9,884 bases of DNA from Candidatus Nanopelagicales bacterium. Lineage in GTDB: Bacteria; Actinomycetota; Actinomycetes; S36-B12; UBA10799. Of this stretch, positions 1-7,354 are shown one piece after another. A model generated the notes under the pieces. It saw only the letters and a program-made list of their open reading frames with translations, had not been told where the DNA came from and did not search any database. The translations under genes and the position numbers were made by a program. Positions within the stretch are counted from its first letter, which is position 1. Each line of letters starts with the position of its first letter. Where the stretch lies: the NCBI GenBank assembly GCA_030699055.1, contig JAUYKX010000236.1, positions 1-9,884 of the forward strand. Direction: 5' to 3'.

Positions 1-9
1 GCTGGACAT
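1..9 (-). CDS. Probable start of a further minus-strand gene, cut by the window edge
   Basis: On the minus strand an ATG (9-7) follows a full AGGAGG Shine-Dalgarno (21-16) with a 6-base spacer, which is a near-ideal start site. Only codons for M-S-S are visible. It lies 86 bases downstream of the GMC oxidoreductase stop in the same direction, so it could continue that operon. In some actinobacteria choD-like genes lie in the neighbourhood of guaA or guaB genes, so a guaA-type gene is one guess, but nothing in three codons supports a function. The competing reading is the 3' end of a plus-strand gene in the frame ending at the TAG at 68-70 (22 open codons, last residues PLPGAGVSN). That frame lacks any recognisable motif, and CCTCCT can also arise as coding sequence. 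Confidence 0.4.
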
Positions 10-74
10 GTTCGACCTCCTGGTTCGCTTCATTCGGACCCCACTACCCGGGGCCGGAGTGTCAAACTAGCGCA

Positions 75-89
75 AATCGCCAGGCGATT
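75..89. repeat. Perfect 7-bp inverted repeat downstream of the GMC oxidoreductase gene
   Basis: Arms AATCGCC (75-81) and GGCGATT (83-89) are separated by a single base, 7 bases beyond the oxidoreductase stop codon. As RNA the inner pairs would have to open to form a loop, leaving a weak stem, and no U-run follows, so it is not a convincing intrinsic terminator. It could equally be a dimeric protein binding site or chance. Confidence 0.3.
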
Positions 90-95
90 CCCAAT

Positions 96-1808
96 TCACG
101 ACACCTGAACGATCGGCAACCGCAGAGCCCCGGGCGCCGCCTCGGGGACAACCGGGCGCCGAGGCGCAACTGCGGGCACCGGCAGGTAGGCCTGGCCGAG
201 CGCGGGACGCTGGTCCGGCTCGCCTTTGTTCGGCCACATCGACATCGCCCGCTCGGCTTGAGCGGTGATGGTCAGTGAGGGATTGACGCCGAGATTACCG
301 CTGATGGTTGATCCGTCAACGACATGCAGGCCCGGATGGCCGTACGCCCGGTGATAGGGGTCAACCACCCCGCTCTCCGGCGAATCACCGATCACGCAAC
401 CGCCGACGAAGTGCGCCGTCATGGGCGCCCCGATGACCTCCCCAAGGTTCCCCCCCGGAACGCCCCCGATCCTCTTGGCCAACAGGCGCACCGCCTTGTT
501 CGCCACCGGAATCCAGGTCGGGTTCGGCTCACCCTCTCCCTGCCGGGTGTCCAATTTGAACCGGCCCAGAAGACCGCGCGCCCCGGTCACGGTCACCGAG
601 TTGTCCAGGGTCTGCATCACCAGGGAGATGATCGAGCGTTCCGACCAGCCGCGCACGTTGAGCATCTTCGCGGCCGCCTTCGGATCGGAGGCAACCTTGC
701 GAGCCCAGGTCTTCCAACGGGGAACCCCTGGCTCCTCGTCGGTCATCACCGTGGCCAGCAGCCCCATCGCATTCGAGCCCTTGCCGTACCGAACGGCCTC
801 GACGTGGGTCTGTGGCTCCGGGAAGAAGCTCGAGGTGATGGCGACACCCTGGGTGAAATCCATGCCTGACTTTCGAACCGCCTGCTTGGTAGCCACCGCG
901 CCCAGCAGAGACTCGGAATTCGTCCGCGTCAGCCGACCGAGGGACGGCGACAGACCGGGAAGTCGTCCGGTGTCCCGCATCTTGTGCAGCAACAGTTGGG
1001 TGTTGTAGGTGCCGGCTGCCATGATCACGTGACCCGCGGTGAAGGTCCGCTCCCCCCGACCCAACCAGGTGCCGGTCCGCTCAACCTGCACGTCAAAAGC
1101 GCCGTCGGGTCGGGCGATGATGCCCCGAACAGTGGTCAGAGGAATGATCTTCGCGCCCGCCGCCTCGGCCAAAGGCAGGTAGTTCTTCTCCAGGGTGTTC
1201 TTGGCGTTGTGGCGGCAACCGGTCATACATTCGCCGCACTCGGTGCAGCCGGTGCGCTCCGGGCCAGCACCGCCAAAGAACGGATCGGGCACGGTTTCGC
1301 CACTGCCCGGGCCGAAGAACACCCCAACGTCAGTCATCTTGAACGTGTCCCCGACGCCCATTTCGTCGGCGACGGCCTTCATCGCGATGTCGGCCGGGGT
1401 CATCGTCGGATTCCGGGTCACACCGAGCATGCGGGACGCCTGGTCGTAGTGCGGGGCCAACTCCCGCTTCCAGTCGGTGATGTGCGCCCACTGGCGGCCC
1501 TGGAAGAACTCGTCCGGGGGCACATACAACGTGTTCGCGTACACGAGCGATCCGCCGCCAACGCCAGCGCCAGCCAACACGACCACGTCCCGCAGGATGT
1601 GAATGCGCTGTATGCCTTTCAGACCGAGCTGGGGTGCCCAGACGAACTTGGGCAGACGCCACGAGGTCTTGGCGAACTCGTCGTCGCGGAAGCGTCGGCC
1701 AGCCTCCAGCACCGCGACCCGGTAGCCCTTCTCGCTCAGCCGCAGCGCGGCCACGGAGCCGCCGAAACCGGACCCGACCACTATGACGTCATAGTCGTGA
1801 TTGCTCAT
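96..1808 (-). CDS. GMC-family FAD-dependent oxidoreductase (ChoD/cholesterol oxidase-like)
   Basis: Flavoprotein of 570 residues, probably a cytosolic alcohol or sterol oxidase or dehydrogenase; the substrate cannot be read from sequence. The N-terminal Rossmann motif is VGSGFGG (11-17), with the FAD-ribose acid at E35. A second FAD loop, AGAGVGGGSLVYANT, lies at 79-93. The C-terminal GMC part has TAHFVGG (464-470, H466) and GVNPSLTITAQAERAM (507-522, N509), matching the catalytic His and Asn positions of cholesterol-oxidase-like members. A cysteine-rich loop (C188, C191, C194, C198) precedes NAKNTLEKNY. No signal peptide is seen. The last roughly 45 residues are Pro/Ala-rich and probably disordered. 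The ATG overlaps the upstream dehydrogenase stop as ATGA, with GGGGA just upstream, so the two are translationally coupled. A ChoD-like oxidoreductase is the safe call; true cholesterol oxidase activity is unproven for much of this family. Confidence 0.88.
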   Translation of the reverse strand: MSNHDYDVIVVGSGFGGSVAALRLSEKGYRVAVLEAGRRFRDDEFAKTSWRLPKFVWAPQLGLKGIQRIHILRDVVVLAGAGVGGGSLVYANTLYVPPDEFFQGRQWAHITDWKRELAPHYDQASRMLGVTRNPTMTPADIAMKAVADEMGVGDTFKMTDVGVFFGPGSGETVPDPFFGGAGPERTGCTECGECMTGCRHNAKNTLEKNYLPLAEAAGAKIIPLTTVRGIIARPDGAFDVQVERTGTWLGRGERTFTAGHVIMAAGTYNTQLLLHKMRDTGRLPGLSPSLGRLTRTNSESLLGAVATKQAVRKSGMDFTQGVAITSSFFPEPQTHVEAVRYGKGSNAMGLLATVMTDEEPGVPRWKTWARKVASDPKAAAKMLNVRGWSERSIISLVMQTLDNSVTVTGARGLLGRFKLDTRQGEGEPNPTWIPVANKAVRLLAKRIGGVPGGNLGEVIGAPMTAHFVGGCVIGDSPESGVVDPYHRAYGHPGLHVVDGSTISGNLGVNPSLTITAQAERAMSMWPNKGEPDQRPALGQAYLPVPAVAPRRPVVPEAAPGALRLPIVQVS

Positions 1809-3376
1809 TTCTTCCCCATCAGCTTCAGGCCGCGCACGAACGCGACGAGTGTTTCGGACCAGATCCGGTCATTGAGCAGCGGCGGAACGCCCCAGCCCAT
1901 CAACCGTTGGGTAGAGATGGTCTGCGCCTCGGTGTATTTCAGCAGACCCTCGGACCCATGCCGGCGACCGATGCCCGAGACCCCGAACCCGCCCATCGGG
2001 GCGGAGGTCGTGGCGAACGAGGTCGCGTAACCCTCATTGATATTGACCGAGCCCACGCGCAACCGTCTCGCGATCTCTCGCCCGCGGCGGGGACTACCTG
2101 TGATCACCGATCCGTTGAGCCCGTAATCGGTGTCGTTGGACAGCTCGATCGCCTCCTCATCGCCGTCCACCGGGTACACGCTGACGACCGGCCCGAAGGT
2201 CTCCTCGGCGTAGCAGGTCATCTCGGGCGTCACCCCGGTCAAAATCGTGGGCTCATAACAGAGCGGTCCGCCGTCTGGGCGAGGTCTGCCGCCCGCGAGC
2301 ACCGTCGCCCCCTTCCCCACCGCATCGGTCACGTGCGAGTTGACCACGTCGAGTTGTCTGCCGCTGATCAGGCTGCCCATGTCCGCACCCCAACCGAGGG
2401 CGGCGGAAACCCGCAGCTTGCTGGTTCGGTCGACGAACTCGTCCAGGAAGTCCCGGGCGATCCGCCGGTCGACATAAATGCGTTCGATGGAGATGCAGAG
2501 TTGCCCCGCGTTGGTGAAACACGCCCGCACCGCGATCTCGGCGGCTCGCTTCACGTTGGCGTCACCACAGATGATCATGGCATTCTTGCCGCCGAGTTCC
2601 ATAGAGCACGAAATCAGCCGCTCGCCGCACTGCGCGGCCACCTGTCGTCCGACGGCGGTCGAACCGGTGAACATCAGGTAGTCCGCTTCACCGACAATCA
2701 CGGGCCCGAGGACGGCACCACTGCCGTAGACCACGCCCACGAGATCCTCGGGGAGCCCGGCCTCGTACAGCAGATTGATCGCCCATAGCGCCGTCAAGGG
2801 AGTCTGGGAATCCGGCTTCAGCACCGCCCCGTTGCCCGCCATCAGTGCGGCCAGCGCATCGCCAATGCTCAGCACCAGCGGGTAGTTCCACGGCGCGATG
2901 ACCCCAATCACGCCCCGGGGGTGCCGCACCTCCAACGCCGGGGAGAGCAGGGGCATTGGTCCGGCATGACGTTTGGGTCGGAGCAGCTTGTCGGCCGTCC
3001 GTGCATAGTGCCGGGCAACCAGGGCCACCGCCAACAGTTCCTCGACGGCGTGCAGCCGGGCCTTGCCCGTCTCGGCCTGGATGATGTCCAAACCTGTTTC
3101 GCGGTCCTTGAACAGCAGGTCGTGGAAACGAAGCATGATCTCGGCCCGGACCTTCGTGGACATTCGTTCCCACGAGTGTTGGACATGTCGAGACTTGGCA
3201 AAGGCCTCCGTTACCGCGGCTTGGTCGGACACCGGTATCGAGGCCAAAGGCGAAAGATTCACCGGCGATGTGGTCTGGGCGGTTTGACCGGAGTCGGAAC
3301 CCGAGACCAGCGGGGTCAGTACACGCGCGTTCGCGGCAACCTGGGACAAATGTGCATTTGGAGCCAACATGGCCAC
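1805..3376 (-). CDS. gabD2: NAD(P)-dependent aldehyde dehydrogenase, succinate-semialdehyde dehydrogenase type (GabD2-like)
   Basis: Cytosolic ALDH-superfamily enzyme of 523 residues that should oxidise an aldehyde, most likely succinate semialdehyde to succinate, feeding the TCA cycle. Visible landmarks are APWNYPL (161-167) with the oxyanion Asn N164, LKPDS (186-190, cofactor Lys187), FTGSTAVGRQVA (236-247), the general base E260 in MELGGKN, the catalytic C294 in NAGQLC, and EETFGP (391-396). The C-terminal stretch SAPMGGFGVSGIGRRHG (458-474) resembles the mycobacterial GabD2 group. The N-terminal part ahead of the domain is of the length usual for that group. The start is taken as GTG 3376, 3 bases after the glpD stop; ATG 3370 is an in-frame alternative. 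Neither has a clear Shine-Dalgarno, so translation probably depends on reinitiation after glpD. The 3' end overlaps the GMC gene by 4 bases. Other aldehyde substrates remain possible. Confidence 0.9.
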   Translation of the reverse strand: MAMLAPNAHLSQVAANARVLTPLVSGSDSGQTAQTTSPVNLSPLASIPVSDQAAVTEAFAKSRHVQHSWERMSTKVRAEIMLRFHDLLFKDRETGLDIIQAETGKARLHAVEELLAVALVARHYARTADKLLRPKRHAGPMPLLSPALEVRHPRGVIGVIAPWNYPLVLSIGDALAALMAGNGAVLKPDSQTPLTALWAINLLYEAGLPEDLVGVVYGSGAVLGPVIVGEADYLMFTGSTAVGRQVAAQCGERLISCSMELGGKNAMIICGDANVKRAAEIAVRACFTNAGQLCISIERIYVDRRIARDFLDEFVDRTSKLRVSAALGWGADMGSLISGRQLDVVNSHVTDAVGKGATVLAGGRPRPDGGPLCYEPTILTGVTPEMTCYAEETFGPVVSVYPVDGDEEAIELSNDTDYGLNGSVITGSPRRGREIARRLRVGSVNINEGYATSFATTSAPMGGFGVSGIGRRHGSEGLLKYTEAQTISTQRLMGWGVPPLLNDRIWSETLVAFVRGLKLMGKK

Positions 3377-3379
3377 ACT

Positions 3380-5158
3380 TTAGGGTGCTGGCGGCTCCAA
3401 TGGCAGCGGACCGGCGAGATCGGCCTCGGTTGGTTCCAACGGATCGTGGTCGAGCAGGTGCTGCTCCTGACCGCCACCGGGTACCGGCTGCAGAGCCTCC
3501 GAGCGCCGCTGGACGTGCTCAACCTCTTTCGCCAGCCGATCGTCGTTCCAGCCAAGTTGACCCGCCAGCACTTCACCCACCCGCTGCGCGACCCGAGCGC
3601 CGCCGTCTCGCGTCTCAAGCGCTACACGAGTGCGGCGGGCCAGTACGTCCACCAGTCCCAACGCACCCTCGCGGGACACCGCCACCACGGCCTCGGCCAT
3701 CAGATAGGGCGCCTCGGGATGAATCGGTTCGGCGAGGCTGCGGTCGTTCGCCACCAGGTCCAGCACGTCCCGCACCCGATCTCCGTGTCGCCGAAGCAGG
3801 TGTTCAATCGTTCCCACGGGCAGCCCGGCGACCTTGGCCGTCCGCTCGCGCGACGCCCACGCGGCGGCGAAACCCGCCGCCCCAACCAACGGCAACTCAT
3901 CGGTTCGCGATTCGGCGACTATGTCGTGAACCAATTCGGCCCGGGCGGCGACGGCCGCATCAACCGCGTCGGCGGCCATCACCCGGTAGGTCGTGTACTT
4001 GCCGCCGGCGATCATCACAAGGCCGGGAGCCGGATGGAGCACCGCATGTTCGCGCGACATCTGGGCCGTGCCGTCCTTGTCCGCACCCGAACTGAGCAAC
4101 GGCCGGAGCCCCGAGTACATGCCGATCACATCGTCGCGACCGATCGGTTGAGCCAACCAGCGGTTCACCTCTTCCAAGAGGTACTGGACATCGGCCTCAT
4201 CGATGCGGGGCTCGTCACGATCGCCTTCGTAGTCGGTGTCCGTCGTGCCGACCAACCAGTGCTGACCCCAGGGCAGCAGGAACAGCACCGACGTGGGGGT
4301 TCGGGCGATGAGGGCGCTGGTCGACCGGAACGCCGTGCGCGGAATGACGAGATGGATGCCTTTGCTCTGGCGAACCGCGTGATCCCCACCAGCGTCCGCC
4401 ATTTTGAGCAGGTCATCGGTCCAGACCCCCGCGGCAGCCAGGACTGACCTGGCGCGCACCTCGAAGGTCTCCTCGGTCAACTCGTCGCGAACCACGACCC
4501 CGACCACCCGACCGTCCTCGCGGATCATGTCGACGGCGGCGGCCCGGGTCGCGATCGAAGCTCCGTGAGCCACCGCGGTACGCGCGACGGCCAGGGTATG
4601 TCTCGCGTCGTCGATCTGAGCGTCGTTGAACCGGACCGCGCCGACCATCGCGTCCGGGTTGATTCCGGGGGCGATGGCCCTGACCGCCTTCGCCGACAGC
4701 GTGCGCGGTCGTTGCATCGTCCCGCCATAGGCACCCAGCCGGGACAGCAGGTCGTACATCTGGATTCCGAATCCGACGTATGGGCGCTCCCAGCCACGGT
4801 GGGTTACCGGGAAGAGAAAGGGCACGGGTCGAACCAGATGGGGCGCCAGGCGATCAAGCAACAGACCGCGTTCGGTCAGCGCCTCGTGAACCAGGGAGAA
4901 CTCCCGCTGTTCCAGGTATCTGAGACCGCCGTGGGCGAGCCGGCTCGACCTGCTGGATGTTCCCGCCGCCAAATCACGCCGCTCGATCAGACCCACGTCG
5001 AGCCCACGTTGAGCGGCGTCGAGCGCCGACCCGCACCCGACCACCCCGCCACCGACGATCAGGATGTCCAGGGGGTTGTCCGCGGTCGCCGCCCGCAGTC
5101 GGGACAGAGCCCCGGCGCGCGCGGCCCGATCCAGCACATCCGATCCGGGGGCCACCAC
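3380..5158 (-). CDS. glpD: FAD-dependent (aerobic-type) glycerol-3-phosphate dehydrogenase
   Basis: Oxidises sn-glycerol-3-phosphate to dihydroxyacetone phosphate and passes electrons to membrane quinones; the enzyme is peripherally membrane-bound. The 592-residue product has an FAD Rossmann motif DILIVGGGVVG (31-41), the family signature GTSSRSSRLAHGGLRYLEQ (66-84), a central substrate domain with GLRPL and GTTDTDYEGD, the FAD-contact GGKYTTYRVMA, and a C-terminal helical DAO_C domain. The last roughly 40 residues are Pro/Glu/Leu-rich and look disordered. It heads the minus-strand operon. The start is GTG 5158, directly followed by a second GTG at 5155. No Shine-Dalgarno is present, but TAGCCT sits 7 bases upstream, as expected for a leaderless mRNA. 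The following dehydrogenase begins 3 bases after its TAA. Length and motifs fit an intact enzyme. Confidence 0.95.
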   Translation of the reverse strand: MVAPGSDVLDRAARAGALSRLRAATADNPLDILIVGGGVVGCGSALDAAQRGLDVGLIERRDLAAGTSSRSSRLAHGGLRYLEQREFSLVHEALTERGLLLDRLAPHLVRPVPFLFPVTHRGWERPYVGFGIQMYDLLSRLGAYGGTMQRPRTLSAKAVRAIAPGINPDAMVGAVRFNDAQIDDARHTLAVARTAVAHGASIATRAAAVDMIREDGRVVGVVVRDELTEETFEVRARSVLAAAGVWTDDLLKMADAGGDHAVRQSKGIHLVIPRTAFRSTSALIARTPTSVLFLLPWGQHWLVGTTDTDYEGDRDEPRIDEADVQYLLEEVNRWLAQPIGRDDVIGMYSGLRPLLSSGADKDGTAQMSREHAVLHPAPGLVMIAGGKYTTYRVMAADAVDAAVAARAELVHDIVAESRTDELPLVGAAGFAAAWASRERTAKVAGLPVGTIEHLLRRHGDRVRDVLDLVANDRSLAEPIHPEAPYLMAEAVVAVSREGALGLVDVLARRTRVALETRDGGARVAQRVGEVLAGQLGWNDDRLAKEVEHVQRRSEALQPVPGGGQEQHLLDHDPLEPTEADLAGPLPLEPPAP

Positions 5159-5195
5159 GCGGTTCAGGCTAGACGCCGACCCCTGCTAATGGCAC
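5159..5195 (-). promoter_or_regulatory. Probable leaderless promoter of glpD
   Basis: On the minus strand a TAGCCT element (5171-5166, fits TANNNT) is followed after 7 bases by the glpD GTG, so transcription would start at or next to the start codon. An upstream GTGCCA (5195-5190) matches the -35 consensus TTGACA at 4 of 6 positions with an 18-base spacer. The absence of a Shine-Dalgarno agrees with a leaderless transcript, which is common in actinobacteria. The same 102-base divergent gap must also hold the pta promoter. There I see only a weak GATGAT (5249-5254) six bases before the ATG, and a loose CCCTGC/GCAGGG pair (5181-5186, 5211-5216). Confidence 0.5.
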
Positions 5196-5260
5196 CGCGA
5201 CCACCCATCGGCAGGGTCACGACCGCGCTTCAGACCGACCGAATCGGCGATGATGCCCGG

Positions 5261-7354
5261 ATGACCACCGTTCTATACGTCACCGCCATTGAACCCGACA
5301 CGGGGAAGTCGTTGGTGGTACTGGGAACCATGGAAACAGCCGCCGCCAGAACCAGCCGATTGGGTTTCTTCCGGCCGTTCGTCAAGTCAGCCGACGAGGT
5401 TGATCCGGGGATCGAGTTGATGCGTCGCCGGTACCGGCTCCAGCAAAGCCAAGAGGAATCGTTCGGTGTCGTCGCCGACGAGATGGCCTGGTCAGGCGAG
5501 ACGGTTGACCCGGGCGTGCTGCATCAGATCCTGACCAAGTTCGAAGCTCTGGCCGCGAGCTGCGATGTCATCGTGGTCGACGGAACCGACTTTTCGGGAG
5601 CGGCGACGACGTTCGAATTCACGCTGAACGCCGAGATAGCCGCGAACATGGGTGCCACGGCGATGGTGGTTTCGCGAGCCCACGGGCACGACGTCAGCCA
5701 GGTGAGGCGGGTTCTGTCGGCTGCCGCCGAAAGCCTGACCCAGCGGCACATCCCCGTGCTGAGCTACTTCGTGAACCGGGTCGACGCCGATCAGCTCGAG
5801 TCGCTCCGCTCGCTGGGATCCGAGCTCGCGGGAGCGCCCGTCTGGTTGCTCCCCGAGGAACCCCGATTGCTCGTGCCGACCCTGGCCGACGTCGCCCGAA
5901 CCGTGGAGGCGACGGTGCTGGAGCCGGGAGGGGCGGGACTGTACCGCGACGTGTCGAACATCGTCATCGCCGCGATGACCCTGCCGCACCTGATGGAACG
6001 AGTCGAGCCCGACGCCCTGGTTGTGGTTCCCGGCGACCGCGCCGAGGTAGTGCTGTTGGCTCTGGCCTCGCAGTACAGCACCGGCCTGCCCGCCATTTCC
6101 GGACTTCTGCTCACCGGTGGTTTCGAACCTCATCCGGCCCTGATGCGCTTCGCTCGTGGCATGCGCCACGGGTCGATTCCGATGCTGCTGGTGCCCGGTC
6201 GAACGTTCGAAACCGCCGAGAAGCTGTCGCGCACCGCAGCCTCCCTGACCCGAGGTGACGACCGGCGGATCGCCTTCGCCGCGCGCGTCTTCGAGGACCA
6301 CGTCGACACGCACGCCCTCGCCCGCCGGACATTGATTCCCCACGCAACCAACGTCACCCCAACCATGTTCGAGCGGATGCTGGTTACGCGAGCACGTTCG
6401 GACAAACGCCACATCGTCCTGCCCGAGGGTGGCGACGAACGGGTGCTCCGGGCGGCCGAGCGAGTGCTCCGTCGCGATGCCGCCGAGTTGACGATTCTCG
6501 GCAACGTGGCGCAGGTGACGGAGCGGGCTTCCGACCTCGGCCTTGACCTGACGCCCGCACAGATCATCGACCCGGTGAGCAGCGAGTGGCGGGAGGAATT
6601 CGCTGCCACCATCCTGGAACGCAGGCGGAGGAAGGGCATGTCGGCCGAAACCGCATCCGATCTCTCCCGCGACCCGACCTGGTTCGGCACCATGATGGTC
6701 CTCACCGGCCGGGCCGACGGAATGGTGTCGGGAGCCACCCACACCACCGCTGACACCGTCCGGCCGGCGCTGCAGATGATCCGCACGGCTCCCGGCATCT
6801 CGGTGGTGTCCAGCGTCTTCTTGATGGCGCTGCGGGACCGCGTGCTGGTGTACGGCGACTGCGCAGTCATCCCGGACCCGAACGCCGACGAACTGGCCGA
6901 CATCGCGATTTCGTCCGCTCGAACCGCCCGCACATTCGGCATCGAACCCTGCGTCGCGATGCTGTCCTATTCGACGGGATCTTCGGGATCAGGTGCCGAT
7001 GTCGACAAGGTGACGAAGGCGACCGCTTTGGTCCGGGAGAAGGAACCCGATCTGCCGGTCGAGGGACCGATCCAATATGACGCCGCCGTCGATCCCCAGG
7101 TTGGGGCGGCGAAACTCCCCGAGTCGGTGGTTGCCGGACACGCCAATGTGCTGATTTTCCCGGATCTCAACACGGGCAACAACACCTACAAGGCCGTCCA
7201 GCGCACCTCGGGTGCCGTGGCCATGGGACCGATCCTGCAAGGGTTGCGGCTGCCAGTGAACGACCTGAGCCGGGGGGCAACCATCGAGGACATCATCAAC
7301 ACAGTGATCATTACCGCCGTGCAGGCGCAGGACCGACCCGGAGACGCCCGATGA
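5261..7354 (+). CDS. pta: Phosphate acetyltransferase (long, multidomain type)
   Basis: Catalyses acetyl-CoA + phosphate = acetyl phosphate + CoA in the cytosol; with AckA it forms the acetate overflow and assimilation route. From ATG 5261 the protein has 697 residues, the usual size of long Pta. Its N-terminal BioD-like P-loop domain (about 1-220) has EPDTGKS at 11-17. A DRTGG-type regulatory domain with LLLTGGFEPHP (282-292) lies at about 225-345. The PTA_PTB catalytic domain (about 365-690) contains ADGMVSGATHTTADTVRPALQ (485-505), MLSYSTGSSGSGADVDKV (567-584), EGPIQYDAAVDP (601-612) and FPDLNTGNNTYKAVQR (633-648). The frame stays open upstream to 4565, but that part is antisense to glpD, and the family N-terminus aligns with MTTVLYVTAIEPDTGKS. 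No clear Shine-Dalgarno precedes the start. The stop overlaps the ackA start as ATGA. Confidence 0.95.
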   Translation: MTTVLYVTAIEPDTGKSLVVLGTMETAAARTSRLGFFRPFVKSADEVDPGIELMRRRYRLQQSQEESFGVVADEMAWSGETVDPGVLHQILTKFEALAASCDVIVVDGTDFSGAATTFEFTLNAEIAANMGATAMVVSRAHGHDVSQVRRVLSAAAESLTQRHIPVLSYFVNRVDADQLESLRSLGSELAGAPVWLLPEEPRLLVPTLADVARTVEATVLEPGGAGLYRDVSNIVIAAMTLPHLMERVEPDALVVVPGDRAEVVLLALASQYSTGLPAISGLLLTGGFEPHPALMRFARGMRHGSIPMLLVPGRTFETAEKLSRTAASLTRGDDRRIAFAARVFEDHVDTHALARRTLIPHATNVTPTMFERMLVTRARSDKRHIVLPEGGDERVLRAAERVLRRDAAELTILGNVAQVTERASDLGLDLTPAQIIDPVSSEWREEFAATILERRRRKGMSAETASDLSRDPTWFGTMMVLTGRADGMVSGATHTTADTVRPALQMIRTAPGISVVSSVFLMALRDRVLVYGDCAVIPDPNADELADIAISSARTARTFGIEPCVAMLSYSTGSSGSGADVDKVTKATALVREKEPDLPVEGPIQYDAAVDPQVGAAKLPESVVAGHANVLIFPDLNTGNNTYKAVQRTSGAVAMGPILQGLRLPVNDLSRGATIEDIINTVIITAVQAQDRPGDAR

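Noticed and set aside
60..66. TTGACA-like -35 box on the minus strand before the left-edge gene
   Set aside because: TTTGACA is present, but no TANNNT element lies at a 16-19 base spacing, so a promoter cannot be supported.
984..2030. 348-codon plus-strand open frame opposite the GMC and dehydrogenase genes
   Set aside because: It is antisense to two well-supported genes, is rich in Arg, Gly, His and Pro, and shows no domain motifs; such shadows are usual in GC-rich DNA.
2921..4447. 508-codon plus-strand open frame opposite glpD
   Set aside because: It lies on the complement of conserved glpD and dehydrogenase motifs and spans their junction, with Arg/His/Gln-rich shadow composition.
4565..5260. 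Upstream extension of the pta frame to give a 929-residue protein
   Set aside because: The extra 232 codons are antisense to glpD and lack homology-like features, and the Pta P-loop domain begins properly at ATG 5261.
5492..6742. 416-codon minus-strand open frame opposite pta
   Set aside because: The plus strand clearly encodes Pta domains here; the antisense product is His/Gly/Arg-rich without any family signature.
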